From assembly GCF_903944925.1 (NCBI RefSeq), contig NZ_CAJATU010000023.1, forward strand, positions 1 to 50,531: 50,531 nucleotides of DNA. The letters run 5' to 3'. The position numbers and the translations under genes were made by a program. This document shows positions 1 to 8,509 of this stretch, one piece after another; within the stretch, counting starts at the first letter, position 1, and every line of letters starts with the position of its first letter. Origin of the DNA: an uncultured Rhodopila sp. (lineage in GTDB: Bacteria > Pseudomonadota > Alphaproteobacteria > Acetobacterales > Acetobacteraceae). The notes beneath the pieces are model-generated. The model saw only the letters and a program-made list of their open reading frames with translations. It had not been told where the DNA came from and ran no database searches.

Positions 1-938
1 ACGTGCAGGTAAGGAATTTGCGTCTCCCGCACGAAGCCCAGCGTCTCCTCGAACAGCGCATCCGTCTCGGTCGGGAAGCCGGCGATCAGGTCAGCGCCGA
101 TGGCGATCCCCGGCCGCAGGTCGCGGGCGCGGCCGATCGCCGCCAGCGCGTCCGCGCGCAGATGGCGGCGGCGCATCCGCTTCAGGATCAGGTCGCTGCC
201 GGCCTGAAGCGACAGATGCAGATGCGGCATCAGCCGCTGCTCCTCCGCGATCAGCCGCCACAAATCGGCGTCGATCGCCGCGGGATCGATCGATGAGAGC
301 CGCAGGCGGGGCAGTTCGGGCACCGCCGCCAGCACGCGGCGGATCATCTGGCCCAGCGTCGGCGCGCCGGGCAAATCCGGACCGTATGACGCGATATCCA
401 CGCCGGTCAGCACGATCTCCCGGAAGCCGCCCGCCACCAGGGTCCGCACCTGCTCGGCGATCACACCGATGGGCACCGAGCGGTTGGGGCCACGGCCGAA
501 CGGGATGATGCAGAAGGTGCAGCGGTGGTCGCAGCCCTGCTGCACCTGCACGAACGCCCGCGCCCGGCTGGCGAACTCCGTCACCAGATGCGCCGCGGTT
601 TCCCGCGCGGCCATGATGTCGGAGACGGCGGAACCGGCCTCGGGCAGCCAGCTTTCCGGCTTCAGCTTGTCGTCGTTGCCCAGCACGCGGTGCACGTTCG
701 GCAGCGCCGCCCACGCCGCTGGATCGATCTGCGCGGCGCAGCCGGTGACGACGATGCTTGCGTCGGGCCGTTCGCGGGCGAGCTTGCGGATCGCCTGGCG
801 CGCCTGCCGTTCCGCCTCGGCGGTCACGGCGCAGGTGTTGACGATCACGGTGTCGGTGCCGGAGGCCGACAGGCCGCGCATGACCTCGGATTCGTAGGCG
901 TTCAGCCGGCAGCCGAAGGTCAGGATTTCGCTGGTCAT
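1..938 (-). CDS. mtaB: tRNA t6A37 methylthiotransferase MtaB (3' end outside window)
   Basis: Radical-SAM methylthiotransferase that converts t6A37 to ms2t6A37 in tRNAs reading ANN codons. About 312 residues are in the window; the C-terminal part lies beyond the left edge. The N-terminal UPF0004 domain has its three cluster cysteines ([12 protein letters not shown] at C10, NTCAVT at C36, VTGCAAQ at C67). The radical-SAM motif CDHRCTFC (C136, C140, C143) follows. The [10 protein letters not shown] form points to MtaB rather than MiaB (GCQMN) or RimO. The ATG at 938 overlaps the dapF stop by 4 bp (ATGA), so the two genes are translationally coupled. Known of the family: two 4Fe-4S clusters. Confidence 0.93.
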   Translation of the reverse strand, partial: MTSEILTFGCRLNAYESEVMRGLSASGTDTVIVNTCAVTAEAERQARQAIRKLARERPDASIVVTGCAAQIDPAAWAALPNVHRVLGNDDKLKPESWLPEAGSAVSDIMAARETAAHLVTEFASRARAFVQVQQGCDHRCTFCIIPFGRGPNRSVPIGVIAEQVRTLVAGGFREIVLTGVDIASYGPDLPGAPTLGQMIRRVLAAVPELPRLRLSSIDPAAIDADLWRLIAEEQRLMPHLHLSLQAGSDLILKRMRRRHLRADALAAIGRARDLRPGIAIGADLIAGFPTETDALFEETLGFVRETQIPYLH

Positions 939-1738
939 GGCAGATCGATCTCGCCGCGAAAGGCGGTGGCGGCGGGGCCGATCATCAGAACGTGGTTGTC
1001 GTCGCGCCATGCGATGGTCAGGCTGCCGCCGTCGAGGATGACGCGGGCGCGGCGGTGCACCAGGCCGCGGCGATGCGCGTTGACCAGGGCAGCGCAGGCG
1101 CCGGAGCCGCAGGCCAGGGTCAGCCCGGCGCCGCGTTCCCAGACTTTCAGCCGGATCATCTCGGGGTCGATGACCTGCGCGAAGCCGATATTGGCGCGCT
1201 GCGGGAACAGCGGATCGGTCTCGTATCGCGGCCCTGTATCGGCGATGCGGACGGCGTCGAGGTCCGGGACGAAGAAGGTGGCGTGCGGATTGCCCATGCT
1301 GGCGGCGGCCGGCTCGCCCGGCAGGTCGAGCCGCAGCGTGTCGGCCGGATGCGCGAGCGGGATGTCGGCCCAGTCCAGCCGGGGCGGCCCCATATCGACG
1401 CTGATCAGGCCGTCTGCGCCGCGCGTCGCCGGCAGGTCACCGGAGACGGTGCGGATGGTGACGGCGCCGGTTCCTGCATCCCGCATCAGGATGTCGGCGA
1501 CGCAGCGGGTGGCGTTGCCGCAGGCGCCGGCCTCGGAGCCGTCCGGGTTCCAGATCCGCATGAAGGCATCCGCTCCGGAGACAGGCTGGATGGCGATGAC
1601 CTGGTCGCAGCCGATGCCGGTGCGCCGGTTGGCCAGGAAGGCGGCCTGGTCAGGGGTAAGGCCGAGCGGATGGGCGCGTTCGTCGAGGATGACGAAATCG
1701 TTGCCGCAGCCATGCATCTTGACGAAGGCCGTCTTCAT
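935..1738 (-). CDS. dapF: Diaminopimelate epimerase DapF
   Basis: Cytoplasmic, PLP-independent racemase converting LL- to meso-diaminopimelate, for lysine and peptidoglycan synthesis. At 267 aa it is close to the usual 270-280. Both catalytic cysteines are in place: C73 in GACGNATRC and C210 in [11 protein letters not shown]. The N-terminal KMHGCGNDF and the [12 protein letters not shown] substrate loop are intact. The ATG at 1738 opens the gene, and the stop overlaps the mtaB start, so dapF is first of a two-gene unit. The dapF-mtaB order is common in alphaproteobacteria. Confidence 0.97.
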   Translation of the reverse strand: MKTAFVKMHGCGNDFVILDERAHPLGLTPDQAAFLANRRTGIGCDQVIAIQPVSGADAFMRIWNPDGSEAGACGNATRCVADILMRDAGTGAVTIRTVSGDLPATRGADGLISVDMGPPRLDWADIPLAHPADTLRLDLPGEPAAASMGNPHATFFVPDLDAVRIADTGPRYETDPLFPQRANIGFAQVIDPEMIRLKVWERGAGLTLACGSGACAALVNAHRRGLVHRRARVILDGGSLTIAWRDDNHVLMIGPAATAFRGEIDLP

Positions 1739-1818
1739 GCCGGCGGATATAGAGAACCGCGCGGGGTTGCGCCATGGGCAGGAAGGGAGACGCCGATCGG
1801 GAGCGCCTTGATCCCGTG

Positions 1819-1843
1819 GCGGGATATGATAGAGATATCCCGC
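1819..1843. promoter_or_regulatory. Probable MazEF operator (inverted repeat)
   Basis: Perfect 9-bp inverted repeat (gcgggatat, 7-nt spacer, atatcccgc) ending 18 bp before the mazE ATG. Antitoxins with an AbrB-type N-terminus autorepress by binding such palindromes, so this is the likely operator. That role is inferred from position and symmetry. Confidence 0.6.
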
Positions 1844-1861
1844 TCAACCCGGAGTCTCGCT

Positions 1862-2122
1862 ATGACCTCTGCCATCGTCGGACGCTGGGGGAAGAACCTG
1901 GCACTGCGCTTCCCCAACGAAATATCTAACGCGTTTGAACTCCGCGAGGGCGACCGGTTGGAGATCGAATCAGCCCCGGATCAGATCGTTATCAGGCGGG
2001 CCAAGCCTCGATACACACTCGAGGATCTGTTTGCGGGAAAGGCCCCCGAGGCATGGCGGGCGCTGTATGCCGATGCGTATGATTGGGGTCCGGACCGTGG
2101 GCAGGAGATTGTTGACGAATGA
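1862..2122 (+). CDS. mazE: MazE-type (AbrB-fold) antitoxin
   Basis: Small 86-aa protein with the swapped-hairpin AbrB/MazE DNA-binding N-terminus: GRWGKNLALRFP at about residues 7-18, then LREGDRLEIE at 27-36. The tail is acidic and probably disordered (residues 50-86), which in this family wraps the toxin. The ATG at 1862 was chosen because the AbrB fold begins there; longer upstream readings run into the dapF promoter side. The stop overlaps the toxin start (ATGA), so antitoxin and toxin are co-translated. Expected roles: neutralise MazF and repress the promoter through the palindrome at 1819-1843. Confidence 0.88.
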   Translation: MTSAIVGRWGKNLALRFPNEISNAFELREGDRLEIESAPDQIVIRRAKPRYTLEDLFAGKAPEAWRALYADAYDWGPDRGQEIVDE

Positions 2123-2466
2123 CCGCCAAGGTCTGGTGGCCGGACGCTGGCGATCTGATTTGGACGGACTTCGATCCGACGAGGGGACGGGAGCAGGCCG
2201 GCAAGCGACCCGCCCTGGTTGTTTCTTCCAGGATCTTCACTGCCAACACCGGGCTTGCTGTCGTTTGTCCCATCACCTCGCGGGTCCGACCTTTTCCCAC
2301 CAGCGTTGTGCTGCCGCCGGGGCTTCCCGTCGCGGGAGAAATCCTGACAAGCCATGTGCGCAGCATCGACGTATCAGCTCGCCCGATCCGCTATGCGGGG
2401 GTCGCCGTCGCGGCAGCATTAGCCAGCGAGGTTCGAGCGAAACTGGCAGCATTCATAACGATCTAG
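2119..2466 (+). CDS. mazF: MazF/PemK-type mRNA endoribonuclease toxin
   Basis: A 115-aa protein of the PemK/MazF family, which cleaves single-stranded RNA at short sequences and is held in check by the preceding antitoxin. Family features seen: GDLIWTDFDPTRGREQAGKRPALVVS at the N-terminus (here GREQAGKRPALVV carries the conserved loop Arg), the central VCPITSRVRPFP strand, and the C-terminal LTSHVRSIDVSAR segment. Its ATG overlaps the mazE stop by 4 bp. The frame is intact and the length is normal, so the module looks functional. Confidence 0.92.
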   Translation: MTAKVWWPDAGDLIWTDFDPTRGREQAGKRPALVVSSRIFTANTGLAVVCPITSRVRPFPTSVVLPPGLPVAGEILTSHVRSIDVSARPIRYAGVAVAAALASEVRAKLAAFITI

Positions 2467-2566
2467 CGTCGCCGGCCGATCGGGCGCCCGGCCTGCTGCA
2501 AACCGAGGCCCGGGACGCCTCCACGGGCCACTCTTGCTTGTCCATACAAAAAGCAGTAACATCGAC

Positions 2567-2875
2567 ATGTTCGAATGGGATGACGGCAAGAACGCGCGCA
2601 ACGTCGCTAAACACGGGATCAGTTTTGCGCTGGCAAAGCGCATTTTCGAGGGTCCCGTTCTAACGGCGGTTGATGACCGGGCGGACTATGGCGAACTGCG
2701 GGAAGTCAGCATTGGCATGGTGGACGGTGCGGCTGTCCTCACCGTTGTCCATACGGATCGGCAGGGGACCGTGAGGATCATTTCCGCCAGGGCCGCCTCT
2801 CGATCAGAAAGGAGACGCTATGAAGAAGCCCTTCGACAGGCCGATGACCGCACAAGAGATCGCGGCGACACCTGA
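2567..2875 (+). CDS. brnT: BrnT-family ribonuclease toxin
   Basis: A 102-aa DUF497/BrnT protein, a small RelE-like ribonuclease of type II toxin-antitoxin systems. It begins FEWDDGKNARNVAKHGISF, the BrnT signature, and ends in RIISARAASRSERRRYEEAL, the family's R-x-I-S-A-R and E-R-x-x-Y-E block. The ATG at 2567 was preferred to an upstream TTG because the conserved FEWD block follows it directly. The last 56 bp overlap the antitoxin gene in another frame. This places a second toxin-antitoxin module 100 bp after mazEF. Confidence 0.9.
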   Translation: MFEWDDGKNARNVAKHGISFALAKRIFEGPVLTAVDDRADYGELREVSIGMVDGAAVLTVVHTDRQGTVRIISARAASRSERRRYEEALRQADDRTRDRGDT

Positions 2876-3086
2876 CGCGGACATCGACTTTAGCGATATC
2901 CCCGAGCTGGACGATGCATTCTGGGACAATGCCCGGCTTGTGGAGCCGGACCGGACCCAGTCGGTCACGCTACGGGTCAAGAAATCCGTATTGGATACTT
3001 TCAAGGCTCAGGGCAAGGGCTACCAGACCCGGATGAACGCGGTCCTGGAAACCTACGCCCGCTCGATCACCAAACCTCAGCATTGA
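2820..3086 (+). CDS. brnA: BrnA-family antitoxin
   Basis: An 88-aa BrnA antitoxin. The N-terminal toxin-wrapping part is acidic (ATPDADIDFSDIPELDD, residues 16-32). The C-terminal half is a ribbon-helix-helix DNA-binding domain (SVTLRVKKSVLDTFKAQGKGYQTRMNAVL, shown in part). AAAGGAG lies just upstream of the ATG, inside the end of brnT. In this family BrnA neutralises BrnT and represses the operon. Both partners are full length. Confidence 0.9.
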   Translation: MKKPFDRPMTAQEIAATPDADIDFSDIPELDDAFWDNARLVEPDRTQSVTLRVKKSVLDTFKAQGKGYQTRMNAVLETYARSITKPQH

Positions 3087-3131
3087 TGCAGCGACAGACG
3101 AGGGCAACGATCCGCGACCGGGGGCAAGCCC

Positions 3132-4412
3132 TCAGTGCCCATACACCAGCCCCGGCAGCCACATCGTCAGCGCCGGCACGTAGGTGATGATCCCCAGCAC
3201 GATCAGCAGCAGGATCAGGAACGGCAATATCCCGCGGATCACCTCGCCAATCGGCGCATCCGAGATCGTCGCCAGCACATACAGGTTCAGCCCGACCGGC
3301 GGATGGATCAGCGCGATCTCCATGTTGTGCGTGAAGATGATCGAGAAATGCACCGGATCGACCCCCAGCGGGATCAGCGCGGGTGCCAGGATCGGGATCA
3401 CCAGCAGCAGTGCGGCCACCACCTCCAGGAAGCAGCCCAGGATCAGCAGCAGGACGTTGATCGACAGCAGGAACGCCCATGTCGGCAGGTTATGCGCCAG
3501 CACCCAACTCACCAGCCTCGCCGGCACGCCCGACTCCGTCATCCAATGGCCAAACGCCAGCGCCGTGGCGACGATCAGCATGATCGTCCCGGCACTGCGC
3601 AGCGCATCGGCGATCACTGACAGTGTCTGCCCAAACCGGAACCCGCGATAGAACACCAGGCTCACCAGCAGCGCCGCCGCCGCTGCCAGGGCGGACGCCT
3701 CCGTCACCGTGACGATACCGCCGTAGATACCCACCAGCACCACCACCGGCACCGCCAGTGCCGGCAGCGCCCGCACCGTCACCCTCAGCCGATCGGCCAG
3801 GGGGAGTGAGGGTTCGCGGGGGAAGTTGCGGCGGCGGGCGTCGTACCAGACCCAGGCGAAGAACGCCGCCGCCTGCAACAGCCCGGGCAGGATACCGGCC
3901 AGGAACAACCGGGGCACCGACTGCTCCGCGACAATGCCGTACAGGATCAGCGCCAGGCTCGGCGGAATGACGATGCCGATGGTGCCCGACGCGCCGATGA
4001 CGCCCAGCGCGAAGGACCGCGGATAGCCCTTCTCGATCATCGCCGGCAGCAGGATCGTGCCCATCGCCAGCGCCGTCGCCACGGACGATCCGCAGATCGC
4101 CGCGAACAAGGTGCAGGCCACCACCGTCACCAGCCCGAGCGAGCCGCGGATGCCGCCCAGCCACGCCGCCGAGACGTCCACCAACGCCTTCGCCACCCCG
4201 CCCTGCCGCATGAACGCCGCCGCCATCACGAACAGCGGCAGCGACATCAGTGTCGGCGAGTTCAGGTGGTCGATGATCACCTGTGCGACGCCGATCATCG
4301 GCTCGCCGGAGACTGCGTAGAGCACGGCGGCGCAGGCGCCGAGCACGAGGAATATCGGCATCCCCGCCGACAGCAGGCCGAAGAACATCAGCAGGAACAG
4401 GAACGGTCCCAC
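3132..4412 (-). CDS. dctM: TRAP transporter large permease (DctM)
   Basis: A 426-aa polytopic membrane protein of the DctM family, the sodium-coupled transport subunit of a TRAP uptake system. Family blocks present: a hydrophobic N-terminus with FLVLGACAAVLY, GEPMIGVAQ, then LPLFVMAAAFMRQGGVAKALVD, the CGSSVATALAMGTILLPAM helix, ASGTIGIVIPPSL, and GVDPVHFSIIFTHNMEIALIHPPVGLNLYV near the C-terminus. It has about 11-12 hydrophobic segments. It starts 4 bp after the dctQ stop. The substrate cannot be deduced. Confidence 0.93.
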   Translation of the reverse strand: MGPFLFLLMFFGLLSAGMPIFLVLGACAAVLYAVSGEPMIGVAQVIIDHLNSPTLMSLPLFVMAAAFMRQGGVAKALVDVSAAWLGGIRGSLGLVTVVACTLFAAICGSSVATALAMGTILLPAMIEKGYPRSFALGVIGASGTIGIVIPPSLALILYGIVAEQSVPRLFLAGILPGLLQAAAFFAWVWYDARRRNFPREPSLPLADRLRVTVRALPALAVPVVVLVGIYGGIVTVTEASALAAAAALLVSLVFYRGFRFGQTLSVIADALRSAGTIMLIVATALAFGHWMTESGVPARLVSWVLAHNLPTWAFLLSINVLLLILGCFLEVVAALLLVIPILAPALIPLGVDPVHFSIIFTHNMEIALIHPPVGLNLYVLATISDAPIGEVIRGILPFLILLLIVLGIITYVPALTMWLPGLVYGH

Positions 4413-4415
4413 CGC

Positions 4416-4973
4416 TCAGCGGTCCTGCACGGGTCCGAGGCCGAGCGGCACCTCGTGCTCCGCTATCGCATGTCCGACCGTCATCGTCGCCGGGTCGAAG
4501 TAGAACAGGTAGCGGTAGAGGCGGATCAGGTAGCGCACCGACATGAGCACCCCGCCCGCCGGCAGCGAGGCGTAGTAGATCCACATCGGGAACTGCAGCC
4601 GCCCGGAACTGGTTTCGTCCAGCATCCGCGAGGTATCGACGATCTCCCAGCCGTACCAGACCATGCCGAAGCAGAACACCAGCGCGACGACGCAATTGAA
4701 CGCCTCCAGCCAGCGCTGCCCGCCAGGGGGCACCAGCCGCAGGATCAGGTCCGGCCGCACATGCCCGTCGGTGCGGACAAGCTGACTGGAGATGATCATC
4801 ACCGCCCAGACGATCAGGTAGACGATGACTTCCTCGGCCCAGGAGATCGCCAGCGCCGGGAAGAAATACCGGCCGATGACCTGCACCAGGCCGACGATCA
4901 TGGCCAGCGCGCCGAGGATTCCGGCGAGCGTGCGCTCGATCGTGTCCCAGATCGTGTCCGGGCGGGAAGCCAC
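4416..4973 (-). CDS. dctQ: TRAP transporter small permease (DctQ)
   Basis: A 185-aa four-helix membrane protein, the DctQ subunit. Hydrophobic segments lie near residues 16-38, 46-63, 90-107 and 132-148. The conserved WAEEVIVYLIVWAVMI block (residues 45-60) is present. The best start is the GTG at 4973, 2 bp downstream of the dctP stop; the next ATG would remove part of helix 1. Known role: assembles with DctM and is required for transport. Confidence 0.9.
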   Translation of the reverse strand: MASRPDTIWDTIERTLAGILGALAMIVGLVQVIGRYFFPALAISWAEEVIVYLIVWAVMIISSQLVRTDGHVRPDLILRLVPPGGQRWLEAFNCVVALVFCFGMVWYGWEIVDTSRMLDETSSGRLQFPMWIYYASLPAGGVLMSVRYLIRLYRYLFYFDPATMTVGHAIAEHEVPLGLGPVQDR

Positions 4974-4975
4974 GG

Positions 4976-6010
4976 TCAGGCGGTCCCGGCGACGGACTCC
5001 TCGGACGCGCGGACTATTTCAGGCGACAGCTTGGCGTCCCTGACCAGGGAGGCGACATCCGCCTGCAGCCGCTTGCGATCCGCCGCCAGCACCTCATCCG
5101 ACGGATCGGTGAAGCTGACGCCGTTGTCCTCCATCAGCTTGCGGGCGCGCGCCTGGGAGGCAAAGGCATTGGCGCGATACGTTGAAATGTTGGAGAACCA
5201 GAGCTGGCCCATCAGGGTCTGCACGTCCGGCGTCAGCTTCGACCAGAAGGCTTGGCTGATCATCGGGATGTATTGCGCGACGTATTGATGATCCTGGTAG
5301 GAATACCGCACGCCTGCGTCCCACAACTTGGCGGTGGCACAGCTTTCATCCGAAGAGATGAATCCGTCGAAGGTGCCCTGCGACAGCGCCAGCGGCACGT
5401 TGGGCCAGGCCGTGGTGTTGGGGATGCCGCCGAAGAAGCCGATGCGCCAGCTTATCCCGGCCCCGCCGGGGCTGCGGATCTTCAGGCCCTTGACGTCCTC
5501 GATGCTGTTGAGCGGCTTCTTGGTGGTGTACCAATTTTGGAAGCCCAGGTCGAGCCAGGGGCCGAGGACCTTGACCCGCAGCTTGCTCTCAAGCTGCCGC
5601 CCGACGATCTCCCCGGGCTTGCCGTCCGAGGCGCGCTCGGTCACCCCGATGCTGTGTCCATAGAACGCGGGAAGCTGGCAGAAATCGGCGTCCGGCACGA
5701 TGCCGGTCTGCGTCCAGTCGCCCGGCGCCGCCATATCCACCTGTCCCTGCAGCAGCGCCTTCGCCACATTGAGATCGGCATACAACTGTCCGGAGTGAAA
5801 TACCTCGCTGGTGACCTGGCCGCCGGTGGCGTCCTCGACCTTGCGCAGGTAATCGACGATCGACACATTGCGCACATGCGATGGCGCGGTGTCGAGGGAG
5901 CAACGCAGCTTTAGCGGCTGCTCGCCGCGGGCGTAACGCAGGATGCCGAACGATCCGGTAACCGCAATAGCCGAGCGTCCGAACGCCCGGCGTGACAAGC
6001 CTTGCCGCAT
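4976..6010 (-). CDS. dctP: TRAP transporter substrate-binding protein (DctP), Tat-exported
   Basis: A 344-aa periplasmic binding protein that delivers substrate to DctQM. The N-terminus carries a twin-arginine motif (LSRRAFGRS at about residues 5-13) followed by a short hydrophobic stretch, so Tat export is likely. Family features: HVRNVSIVDYLRKVEDATGGQV, FHSGQLYADLNVAKALLQGQVDMA, and GLKIRSPGG (the Arg that usually binds the substrate carboxylate). The ATG at 6010 has a purine-rich GGGAAAGG upstream; longer readings have no family homology. First gene of the dctP-Q-M operon. Confidence 0.92.
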   Translation of the reverse strand: MRQGLSRRAFGRSAIAVTGSFGILRYARGEQPLKLRCSLDTAPSHVRNVSIVDYLRKVEDATGGQVTSEVFHSGQLYADLNVAKALLQGQVDMAAPGDWTQTGIVPDADFCQLPAFYGHSIGVTERASDGKPGEIVGRQLESKLRVKVLGPWLDLGFQNWYTTKKPLNSIEDVKGLKIRSPGGAGISWRIGFFGGIPNTTAWPNVPLALSQGTFDGFISSDESCATAKLWDAGVRYSYQDHQYVAQYIPMISQAFWSKLTPDVQTLMGQLWFSNISTYRANAFASQARARKLMEDNGVSFTDPSDEVLAADRKRLQADVASLVRDAKLSPEIVRASEESVAGTA

Positions 6011-6361
6011 GGATGTGCCTTTCCCGGCGCTTCGTTGATCGAAGCCTGCGGACTGTTGGCTTGTCGGTCCGTATGCGTCAAGAGGATTGGAGTTTCCGCA
6101 GCTTGGACATGCGAAGGGCGCCCTGAGGCGCCCTTGGAAGTTTCGACCAGCATCCGCTCGGCTTGCGCCTTGGCCACCGTTTTCGAGGCACGGAACTGAT
6201 GTCCCGCCGGGAGGTGCTGTTACAGCCGGTGTCACCTCGTTGAAGCGACAGTAACAGGTTTGCAGCGATGCGCAAGGGGGGCTAGCGACAGGGGAACCCC
6301 TATCCCCCCGATGGAATCGCGCTAAACTTCCTCCCGTATCTTGAAAAACAGGAGGAACGTC
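6011..6361. other. Divergent intergenic region
   Basis: About 350 bp between the divergent dctP and GFA-family genes. It must hold both promoters. No convincing ORF, RNA or strong palindrome was seen. The only firm signal is the aggagg ribosome site at about 6350-6355 for the rightward gene. Confidence 0.5.
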
Positions 6362-6790
6362 ATGGGCAGTCCATATGCGGGAGCATGCTTTTGCGGCGCG
6401 GTCGAAATTCGGGTGACCGGCAAGCCGAATGCCATGGGCTATTGCCATTGCCGATCCTGCCGCTCGTGGTCGGGCGGCCCGGTCAACGCGTTCAGCCTGT
6501 GGCCGCTGGAAGCGGTCGAGGTGGTGAAGGGCGCGGAACACATCGTCACCTACGACAAGACGGAGATGAGCCATCGCCAGTTTTGCCGCCTCTGCGGCGG
6601 CCACCTGATGACGCGGCATCCGCCGCTGAACATGATCGACGTGTTCTCCGCCACGATCCCGGATCTGGCGTTCGTGCCGGAGGTGCATGTCAACTACGCC
6701 GAGACGGTCCTGCCGATGCGCGACGGGCTGCCCAAGCTGAAGGATTTTCCCGCCGAGTTCGGCGGGTCCGGCGAGGTCGTTCCGGAGTAG
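6362..6790 (+). CDS. GFA/CENP-V family zinc-binding protein
   Basis: A 142-aa protein of the GFA (glutathione-dependent formaldehyde-activating) superfamily. Zinc-site cysteines are seen in GACFCGAVE, YCHCRSCRSW and FCRLCGG, the usual CxC, CxCxxC and CxxC pattern. The ATG at 6362 has aggagg 6 bp upstream and was chosen over a TTG at 6341. Many GFA proteins have no proven formaldehyde activity, and no formaldehyde genes lie nearby, so the substrate is unknown. Confidence 0.88.
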   Translation: MGSPYAGACFCGAVEIRVTGKPNAMGYCHCRSCRSWSGGPVNAFSLWPLEAVEVVKGAEHIVTYDKTEMSHRQFCRLCGGHLMTRHPPLNMIDVFSATIPDLAFVPEVHVNYAETVLPMRDGLPKLKDFPAEFGGSGEVVPE

Positions 6791-6833
6791 ATCGCCCGGC
6801 TTCACGCTCGGCGCCGCGTCTCAGAGCCGTTTT

Positions 6834-6866
6834 CGTCATGGTCCGGAGAGTGGCCGGCCCATGACG
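6834..6866. repeat. REP-like palindrome (cgtcatgg...ccatgacg)
   Basis: Inverted repeat of cgtcatggtccgg and ccggcccatgacg with a 7-nt loop and one mismatch. It lies between the convergent ends of the GFA gene and the small exported protein, where it could act as a bidirectional terminator. The same catgg/ccatg outer arms recur at 45464-45541 and 49000-49050. Confidence 0.5.
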
Positions 6867-6877
6867 CGGATGGCGAT

Positions 6878-7276
6878 CTAAAGCCCGGCGGGCGGCGCGA
6901 AGCATTGCACCAGCCCTTTGTAAAGCCACAGGATCGGACTGCCGGTCGGGTTCGCGCCGGGAACGATCTTCTCATCCGGCACCACCACGCAGTGATCCGG
7001 CTGATCCGGGAAGTGGCTCGGGGTGACATGCGCCCGCCAGTGGGTGCGCCGGACATCGTCCTCATCGACCATCGTCACCATGTCAGCCTCCACCGGTCGG
7101 CCGTCGCCGATATCGCAGCACGCGTTGTTGTGCTGGTCGCTGCGGGAGGTAATCCAGCTTTGGTAGGGCGCCATGATCTGGCTGTCCTCGCTGCCGGGCG
7201 CGGGCGGCGACGCGGCTGCCCCGTGCCCCGGGACGGCCATCGCCGCCGCCAAAACCAGACGCCAGCGGTGGTTCAT
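6878..7276 (-). CDS. Small exported protein, unknown function
   Basis: A 132-aa protein not assigned to any family. A signal peptide is likely (NHRWRLVLAAAMAVPGHGAAAS, cleavage near residue 23). The mature part has three cysteines (paired CC near residue 55 and one in LVQCFAPP), a conserved-looking WRAHVTPSHFPDQPDHCVVVPDEKIV segment and a GSPILWLYKG end. Similar C-terminal wording is seen in unannotated exported alphaproteobacterial proteins. The frame is open upstream through the MFS remnant, so the ATG at 7276 was set by the signal peptide. Confidence 0.6.
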   Translation of the reverse strand: MNHRWRLVLAAAMAVPGHGAAASPPAPGSEDSQIMAPYQSWITSRSDQHNNACCDIGDGRPVEADMVTMVDEDDVRRTHWRAHVTPSHFPDQPDHCVVVPDEKIVPGANPTGSPILWLYKGLVQCFAPPAGL

Positions 7277-7620
7277 GCCAGGCGAGACTTCATGCGAACG
7301 GCCTTCTTGCGGGATATGCCTGCGGATGCCCGACGCCAGGATCAATCCGGCCCCGGCCAGCACGACAACGCCGGTGACCGGCATCGGTACTCCGTATCCG
7401 CCGGTGGCATCATGCAACAACCCCGTGATCTGCGGCGCCGCATACCCCGACATGTTGCCGGCGGAGCGGATAAAGGCGACGCCCGGCCACTGGCAGGTCC
7501 CGCAACACCGGCAGGCTGGACGCGATGCCGTGGGTCGCGGCGCAGACCGCCGCCATCGTCAGGAAGATGCTGTCCGGCAGCAGCCCCGCGCGACACGACA
7601 TGCAGTTCGGACACATGAAC
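7277..7620 (-). pseudogene. MFS transporter C-terminal remnant
   Basis: Decayed end of a major-facilitator transporter of the anion:cation symporter type. One frame reads LPDSIFLTMAAVCAATHG. After a frameshift near 7490 another reads GVAFIRSAGNMSGYAAPQITG, then LLHDATGGYG and a last hydrophobic helix ending LILASGIRR. The block 'G.A.I.S.GN..G...P...G...D.TG.Y' is the hallmark of helices 11-12 of these transporters. The N-terminal half is missing. The remnant has lost its stop and runs in frame into the exported protein downstream. Confidence 0.7.
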
Positions 7621-7851
7621 GCTGCGGTGACTGCGACGCAGTCCGCCGGCCGGCAAGTGATCCGGCATTATGGAGCAGTTGGTGGCGACTTCCACATGAT
7701 GCCGCGGTGATCACGATCGATACCAGGAAGCAGACGTTGCTCGGCCCGTCGGCAGCCGCCGTCCAGGCAAGGTCGGCGAGAACCTGGCAAAGCCGTTCGT
7801 GACGGCGGGTCCGACATCGCCGCCAAGGCCGGAAGTTCGTGTGCCTCTATT

Positions 7852-8385
7852 TTAGACCGCGACGTAGTATGGCTCATTCGACAGTGGCGGGATGTCGCCG
7901 AAAATGTCGTGGAGCTCATTGGCAATGCGCGAATTTCCACTATTCAGAAAGTACCGGCGTTTTTTGACGGTACCCAACCGGGCACCCGGCTGAGTGATAT
8001 CGGCGGACAGCTTCGACAGCACGATATTCATACCGGCCGGAGATGCCTCAATCACAAAGCAGTTCAGATTGCAAAGTCCGGGAAGTGCCGACGCCGCATC
8101 GAAGATCTTTTTCGACAGCCCGGGCACCGAGCTCAGCTTCGATGCCAGCTCTTGCAGAGCGGGGTCGCCGGGCTTCAAATCTTCTGCCGAGATACCGCCG
8201 TCGACCAGAGCCGGAATATTGCCGGCGCACTCAGTCCACCAGGAGAAGTCGAGGATGCGCTTGGCATCGGATTGGATGGCCTGGCACACGCCGGCGCAAA
8301 TTCGCGCGGCCATGTCCGATTGGCTGGCGGTCGCTGCGAAGATGCCGGAAGTTGTCATTACTGATTCAAACGGGTTATCGGTCAT
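7852..8385 (-). CDS. Hypothetical protein, first of an unrecognised pair (177 aa)
   Basis: Not recognised. A soluble 177-aa protein without a signal peptide. It has five cysteines (ARICAGVCQ, WTECAG, GLCNLNCF), a WW pair (FSWWTEC) and an SSVPGLSKKIFDAASALPG helix. It starts at ATG 8385 and lies 124 bp after the next gene on the same strand. Base composition is visibly AT-richer than the flanks, which suggests acquisition with its neighbour. No function is proposed. Confidence 0.6.
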   Translation of the reverse strand: MTDNPFESVMTTSGIFAATASQSDMAARICAGVCQAIQSDAKRILDFSWWTECAGNIPALVDGGISAEDLKPGDPALQELASKLSSVPGLSKKIFDAASALPGLCNLNCFVIEASPAGMNIVLSKLSADITQPGARLGTVKKRRYFLNSGNSRIANELHDIFGDIPPLSNEPYYVAV

Positions 8386-8509
8386 GTTCGTCCAGCCTCC
8401 AAAGGGCTAAGTCGCGCGGCGCCCGGGGGACGGCCCGACCGGCGCGGATGCGCCCGGTCGAACCGTCCCCCGGTGTCGCCGTATCGGCAATCAGGCGGAC
8501 GCGCGGCGC

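Noticed and set aside
1..938. MiaB or RimO instead of MtaB
   Set aside because: The N-terminal motif [10 protein letters not shown] and the spacing of cysteines fit MtaB; MiaB has GCQMN and RimO differs around the first cysteine.
6011..6805. 265-codon N-terminal extension of dctP
   Set aside because: The extension is antisense to the GFA gene and non-homologous; the Tat signal at 6010 marks the true start.
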